Shown: positions 4,642 to 7,121 of the stretch, in pieces
Layout: every line of letters starts with the position of its first letter
How positions within the stretch are numbered: the stretch's first letter is position 1
NCBI GenBank assembly: GCA_021787505.1
Contig: JAJYLU010000087.1
Span: 1-7,121, forward strand
Origin: Nitrospirota bacterium
GTDB taxonomy: Bacteria; Nitrospirota; Thermodesulfovibrionia; Thermodesulfovibrionales; UBA6898
Length of the DNA stretch: 7,121 nt
Direction: 5' to 3'
Made by a program: the position numbers and the translations under genes
The notes under the pieces: model-generated
The model's database searches: none
Seen by the model: only the letters and a program-made list of their open reading frames with translations
What the model was told of the DNA's origin: nothing

Positions 4642-5526
4642 TCAGTCCGAAATGTCTACAGGTATCCCCTTCTTTTCCTCGACTGCGTTATGCAGTTTGC
4701 TAGTATCCACGCGGCCGATCAGGTTTTTCTTCGTGAGCAACTGCATAGCATCTTCAAAATAATCGACATCATATTCGGGGTCGACCCGGTGGGCCTCCAC
4801 ATATACCCTGCCGTCTTTCACGCCGACCTTGACCGGCTGACTGACGATTGTAACCCTCACTCCAGGAGGTGTCGACTTGAAAAGAGAGGGAATGTCCTCG
4901 GGATAAAGGCGTAAACACCCATGGCTGGCACTCCTGCCGACGGCAAAAGGTTTGTTCGTGCCGTGGATAAGGATAGTCGGATCGGAAAGCCTCATCGCAT
5001 GCGAACCGAGGGGGTTGTCCGGCCCTGGAGGCACTACGTCGGGAAGCCAGGGCTTTTCTTCCTTGATCGACTCGGGGACGTGCCATGCAGGGTGCACGAT
5101 CTTTTCTATTACCTTGAATTCTCCGAGTGGCGTATCATGACCCTCGCTGCCTATGCCGATTGGAAAAGTCCGGACGAACTTCCTACCGGCGACCTCATAA
5201 AAAAAATATAGTCTCAACTCGGCAACATTGATCACGATGCCGTCGTGCAATACGGTGTCTGGCAATATCCACGCGGTCGGGACCTTCACGGCTGCCCCTG
5301 TGCCGGGTATAAACGGATCAAGAGCGGGATTTGCATCGGTAATCTCGTTATATCCGAGGTCGAATTTTCTCGCGATCTCTATAAGTGAATCATTGGCCTT
5401 CGTTTTGTAGGTCTCCACCGTACCCAGCACCGTTTCGCCGTCATGGTAGGAAAGCACTTCGCCTTCCGCCTCGTGCAGCTGGAAAATAAGGATGAAAAAT
5501 GCTATCATAGACAAAGTTTTTCTCAT
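4642..5526 (-). CDS. exported LysM + YkuD L,D-transpeptidase (ErfK/YbiS/YcfS type)
   Basis: The enzyme acts in the periplasm on tetrapeptide stems of peptidoglycan, forming 3-3 cross-links or attaching a protein to the wall. The 294 residues comprise a signal peptide (1-22, hydrophobic MIAFFILIF), then a LysM-like wall-binding segment (about 38-84: YKTKANDSLIEIARKFDLGY to VKVPTAWI). The YkuD catalytic domain spans about 95-230. Its active-site signature HGTNKPFAVGRSASHGCLRL gives catalytic Cys204, with His188 and His202 in place. A tail (231-294) begins PVKVGVKDGRVYVEAH, as in ErfK/YbiS-type proteins. LysM followed by YkuD is the order of the E. coli enzymes that tether Braun lipoprotein. Whether the substrate here is a lipoprotein or another stem peptide is not shown. 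The start is ATG 5526, with GAGGG 9 nt upstream. It is divergent from a second YkuD gene. Confidence 0.95.
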   Translation of the reverse strand: MRKTLSMIAFFILIFQLHEAEGEVLSYHDGETVLGTVETYKTKANDSLIEIARKFDLGYNEITDANPALDPFIPGTGAAVKVPTAWILPDTVLHDGIVINVAELRLYFFYEVAGRKFVRTFPIGIGSEGHDTPLGEFKVIEKIVHPAWHVPESIKEEKPWLPDVVPPGPDNPLGSHAMRLSDPTILIHGTNKPFAVGRSASHGCLRLYPEDIPSLFKSTPPGVRVTIVSQPVKVGVKDGRVYVEAHRVDPEYDVDYFEDAMQLLTKKNLIGRVDTSKLHNAVEEKKGIPVDISD

Positions 5527-5581
5527 ATGGTTACACCCTCTTCAACAAGAAGTTCGACGCTGCAGTTCTCTGCTCATTGTC

Positions 5582-5624
5582 TTGCGCCCGCAATAATAGT
5601 ATACCTCTTTTGCGCCCTGCGCAA
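5582..5624. promoter_or_regulatory. twin palindromes in the divergent promoter region of two YkuD genes
   Basis: TTGCG-CC-CGCAA (5582-5593) and TTGCGC-CCT-GCGCAA (5610-5624) are both perfect dyads and share the left half TTGCGCCC. Their centres are about 29.5 bp apart. Midway lies GTATAC (5599-5604), which contributes to candidate -10 elements in both directions: TATACT (5603-5598) on minus and TATACC (5600-5605) on plus, the latter 17 bp from TTGTCT (5577-5582). The arrangement suggests two binding sites of one dimeric regulator controlling both genes. The regulator is unknown. Confidence 0.5.
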
Positions 5625-5651
5625 TGGGCGACTGAACCGCAGGGACTGCAG

Positions 5652-6377
5652 ATGAAGAGGCCCTTTTCGTTCATCGTACTGTTTTCACTTTACTTCGCAC
5701 TTTGCGCCTTTGGCTACGACGGTACCGCCCCCTCGCATCCTTCTGCGCCTGCCGGAAAACGTACCGTCGCCGAGATACTGAGAGAAATCGGACCCCGGGC
5801 AGAGGCACGCCTGAAACCCTATTTCGATAAGGCCGGAGTCTCCTACCCCCCTTCCCGCGTCACCTTTATCGGACTAAAGGATGAGCTGGAACTCGAGGTC
5901 TGGGCGGAGAAGGGCCCGCGATGGGTCTATGTCGCAACCTATGACGTCTATGGCGCCAGCGGCGGGCTGGGGCCGAAACAGAAGGCGGGAGACGGCCAGG
6001 TCCCCGAAGGCATTTACAATGTCACGGAGCTAAATCCGAACAGCCGCTTTCACCTCTCGATGAAACTCGACTATCCGAACGGCTTCGACCGCCTGATGGC
6101 ACAGTCCGACGGCCGGTCTCATCTCGGTGGTGACATTTACCTGCACGGTAAGACCAAGTCGAAAGGCTGCATCGCAGTCGGCGACCGGGCGATCGAGGAG
6201 CTGTTCGTACTGACTGCGCGGACTGGCATCAAGAACGTGAAGGTAGTGATAGTCCCGTACGATTTTCGCACGCAAATTTTTCATTCCGCAATACGCATAA
6301 CGCCGTCATGGCTTCCTGATCTCTACGAAAAGCTCGGTCAGGAATTGGCAAATTATGGTCAGAGGGACCACATCTGA
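5652..6377 (+). CDS. exported YkuD-domain protein, YafK/DpaA-like (L,D-transpeptidase family)
   Basis: The 241-residue protein has a signal peptide (hydrophobic FSFIVLFSLYFALCAFG, cleavage likely after Gly21; Cys18 is not in a lipobox). A spacer with helix (about 37-62) follows, then one YkuD-type domain (about 70-203). The active-site signature is GGDIYLHGKTKSKGCIAVGD, giving catalytic Cys173 and His165. The family's GxVPEGIYNV-like strand (115-124) and ELNPNSRFHLSMKLDYPN (126-143) resemble YafK. YafK (DpaA/LdtF, 246 residues in E. coli) cleaves the bond between Braun lipoprotein and peptidoglycan rather than forming it, so this protein may hydrolyse such links; that is inferred from subfamily resemblance. 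The start is ATG 5652, with AGGGA at 5641-5645; the frame remains open upstream to TTG 5577 without support. It faces a LysM-YkuD gene across a shared promoter region and ends 11 bp before the convergent glgB. Confidence 0.88.
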   Translation: MKRPFSFIVLFSLYFALCAFGYDGTAPSHPSAPAGKRTVAEILREIGPRAEARLKPYFDKAGVSYPPSRVTFIGLKDELELEVWAEKGPRWVYVATYDVYGASGGLGPKQKAGDGQVPEGIYNVTELNPNSRFHLSMKLDYPNGFDRLMAQSDGRSHLGGDIYLHGKTKSKGCIAVGDRAIEELFVLTARTGIKNVKVVIVPYDFRTQIFHSAIRITPSWLPDLYEKLGQELANYGQRDHI

Positions 6378-6388
6378 ACGCTGCCCCC

Positions 6389-7121
6389 CTACTCTGACGT
6401 AAGAGAGTCCGGCGCCGATAACTCAAGTGCTGCGGCTTCGCGCTCGGGTTTAAAGATAACCACCGCAAGCGGCGGGATAACTATCTTTACCGAGCATGCC
6501 TTGCCGTGCCAGGGAACAGGGTCGGAAACGACTCCCCCCATATTCCCGACGTTGCTTCCCCAGTATACCTGTGAATCACTGTTCAGTATCTCGCGGTAAA
6601 AACATTTCTCGGGCACTCCGATCCTGTAACCCTTTCTGGGAATGGGAGTGAAATTACAGACCACCACTACATAGTCATCACGGTCTTCCGCCCGCCGTAT
6701 AAAGGAGACGACACTGTTCTCCGTATCGCGGAAATCGATCCACTCAAAGCCTGCCGGCTCGAAATCCACTTCGTGGAGAGCAGGCTCGGAGACGTAGAGG
6801 GCATTCAGATCGCGGACGTACTTCTGAAGGCCGCGGTGCTCTTCCCGGTCAAGGAGCTGCCAGTCGAGGCTCCCGTCGAATTTCCATTCGTCCCACTGCC
6901 CGAATTCACCTCCCATAAAAAGGAGTTTCTTCCCGGGGTGGCCGTACATGAACCCGTAAAAAAGCCTTAGGTTCGCGAACTTCCTCCAGACATCGCCCGG
7001 CATCTTGCTCAGCATCGACCGCTTTCCGTGTACAACCTCGTCATGGGAGAAAACGAGGATGAAATTTTCGGAAAATGCATAGACGAGGCCGAAGGTAAGA
7101 TTATTGTGATGGTATTTCCTG
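6389..7121 (-). CDS. glgB: 1,4-alpha-glucan (glycogen) branching enzyme GlgB, C-terminal part, cut by the window edge
   Basis: GlgB makes the alpha-1,6 branches of glycogen in the cytoplasm. The frame is open from the right edge to TAG at 6391-6389, giving 243 codons. The fragment opens with the GH13 sequence LTFGLVYAFSENFILVFSHD, continuing EVVHGKRS; the Asp of HDEV is the third member of the GH13 catalytic triad. MLSKMPGDVWRKFANLRLFY, then GHPGKKLLFMGGEFGQWDEW, follow as in all GlgB proteins. The C-terminal all-beta domain (about the last 120 residues) has WIDFRDTENSVVSFIR, VVVCNFTPIPR and YREILNSDSQVYWGSN. The catalytic nucleophile, the acid/base and the N-terminal domains lie beyond 7121. 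ATG 7015 is internal, not a start. The gene converges on the YafK-like gene with only 11 bp between stops; no other glycogen gene is visible. Confidence 0.97.
   Translation of the reverse strand, partial: RKYHHNNLTFGLVYAFSENFILVFSHDEVVHGKRSMLSKMPGDVWRKFANLRLFYGFMYGHPGKKLLFMGGEFGQWDEWKFDGSLDWQLLDREEHRGLQKYVRDLNALYVSEPALHEVDFEPAGFEWIDFRDTENSVVSFIRRAEDRDDYVVVVCNFTPIPRKGYRIGVPEKCFYREILNSDSQVYWGSNVGNMGGVVSDPVPWHGKACSVKIVIPPLAVVIFKPEREAAALELSAPDSLTSE

Overview
The window looks like chromosomal DNA from a diderm (Gram-negative-type) bacterium of moderate to fairly high GC. Evidence for two membranes: an RND-type periplasmic adaptor with a lipobox, and two exported YkuD-fold L,D-transpeptidase-family proteins. 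The gene set (QueE, Smr protein, DUF1810, secreted PEBP, GlgB) and protein style suggest Nitrospirota or a deltaproteobacterial-type lineage. That is an impression from resemblance, not a proven assignment. No RNA gene, CRISPR array, insertion sequence or phage gene was seen.

Layout, left to right. (1) 1-1410, minus strand: a TetR regulator, then a possible 26-33 residue single-membrane-span peptide, then the first 201 codons of a lipoprotein RND adaptor that runs off the left edge. Direct repeats and a dyad in the tetR promoter look like its autoregulatory operator. (2) 1477-2579, minus strand: a two-gene unit of an Smr-domain protein and a DUF1810 protein, with 5 nt between stop and start, behind an extended -10 promoter. 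(3) 2727-3365, minus strand: queE, starting with GTG. (4) 3646-3930, plus strand: an unrecognised 94-residue protein. (5) 3996-4544, plus strand: a PEBP/YbhB-family protein with a signal peptide and a second, strong internal translation start. (6) 4642-6377: two divergent exported YkuD proteins, one a LysM plus L,D-transpeptidase of the ErfK/YbiS type and the other YafK/DpaA-like. They share a 125-bp intergenic region with two near-identical palindromes. (7) 6389-7121, minus strand: the C-terminal part of the glycogen branching enzyme GlgB, which runs off the right edge.

How the genes may work together. Region 1 reads as a self-regulated drug or solvent efflux locus. Region 6 reads as an envelope module that could make and undo peptidoglycan linkages. 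The rest are ordinary, mostly single-gene housekeeping units. No obviously new large system is present. The most interesting points are the small membrane peptide at the efflux locus, the dual-start PEBP, the divergent YkuD pair with its twin palindromes, and the Smr-DUF1810 coupling.
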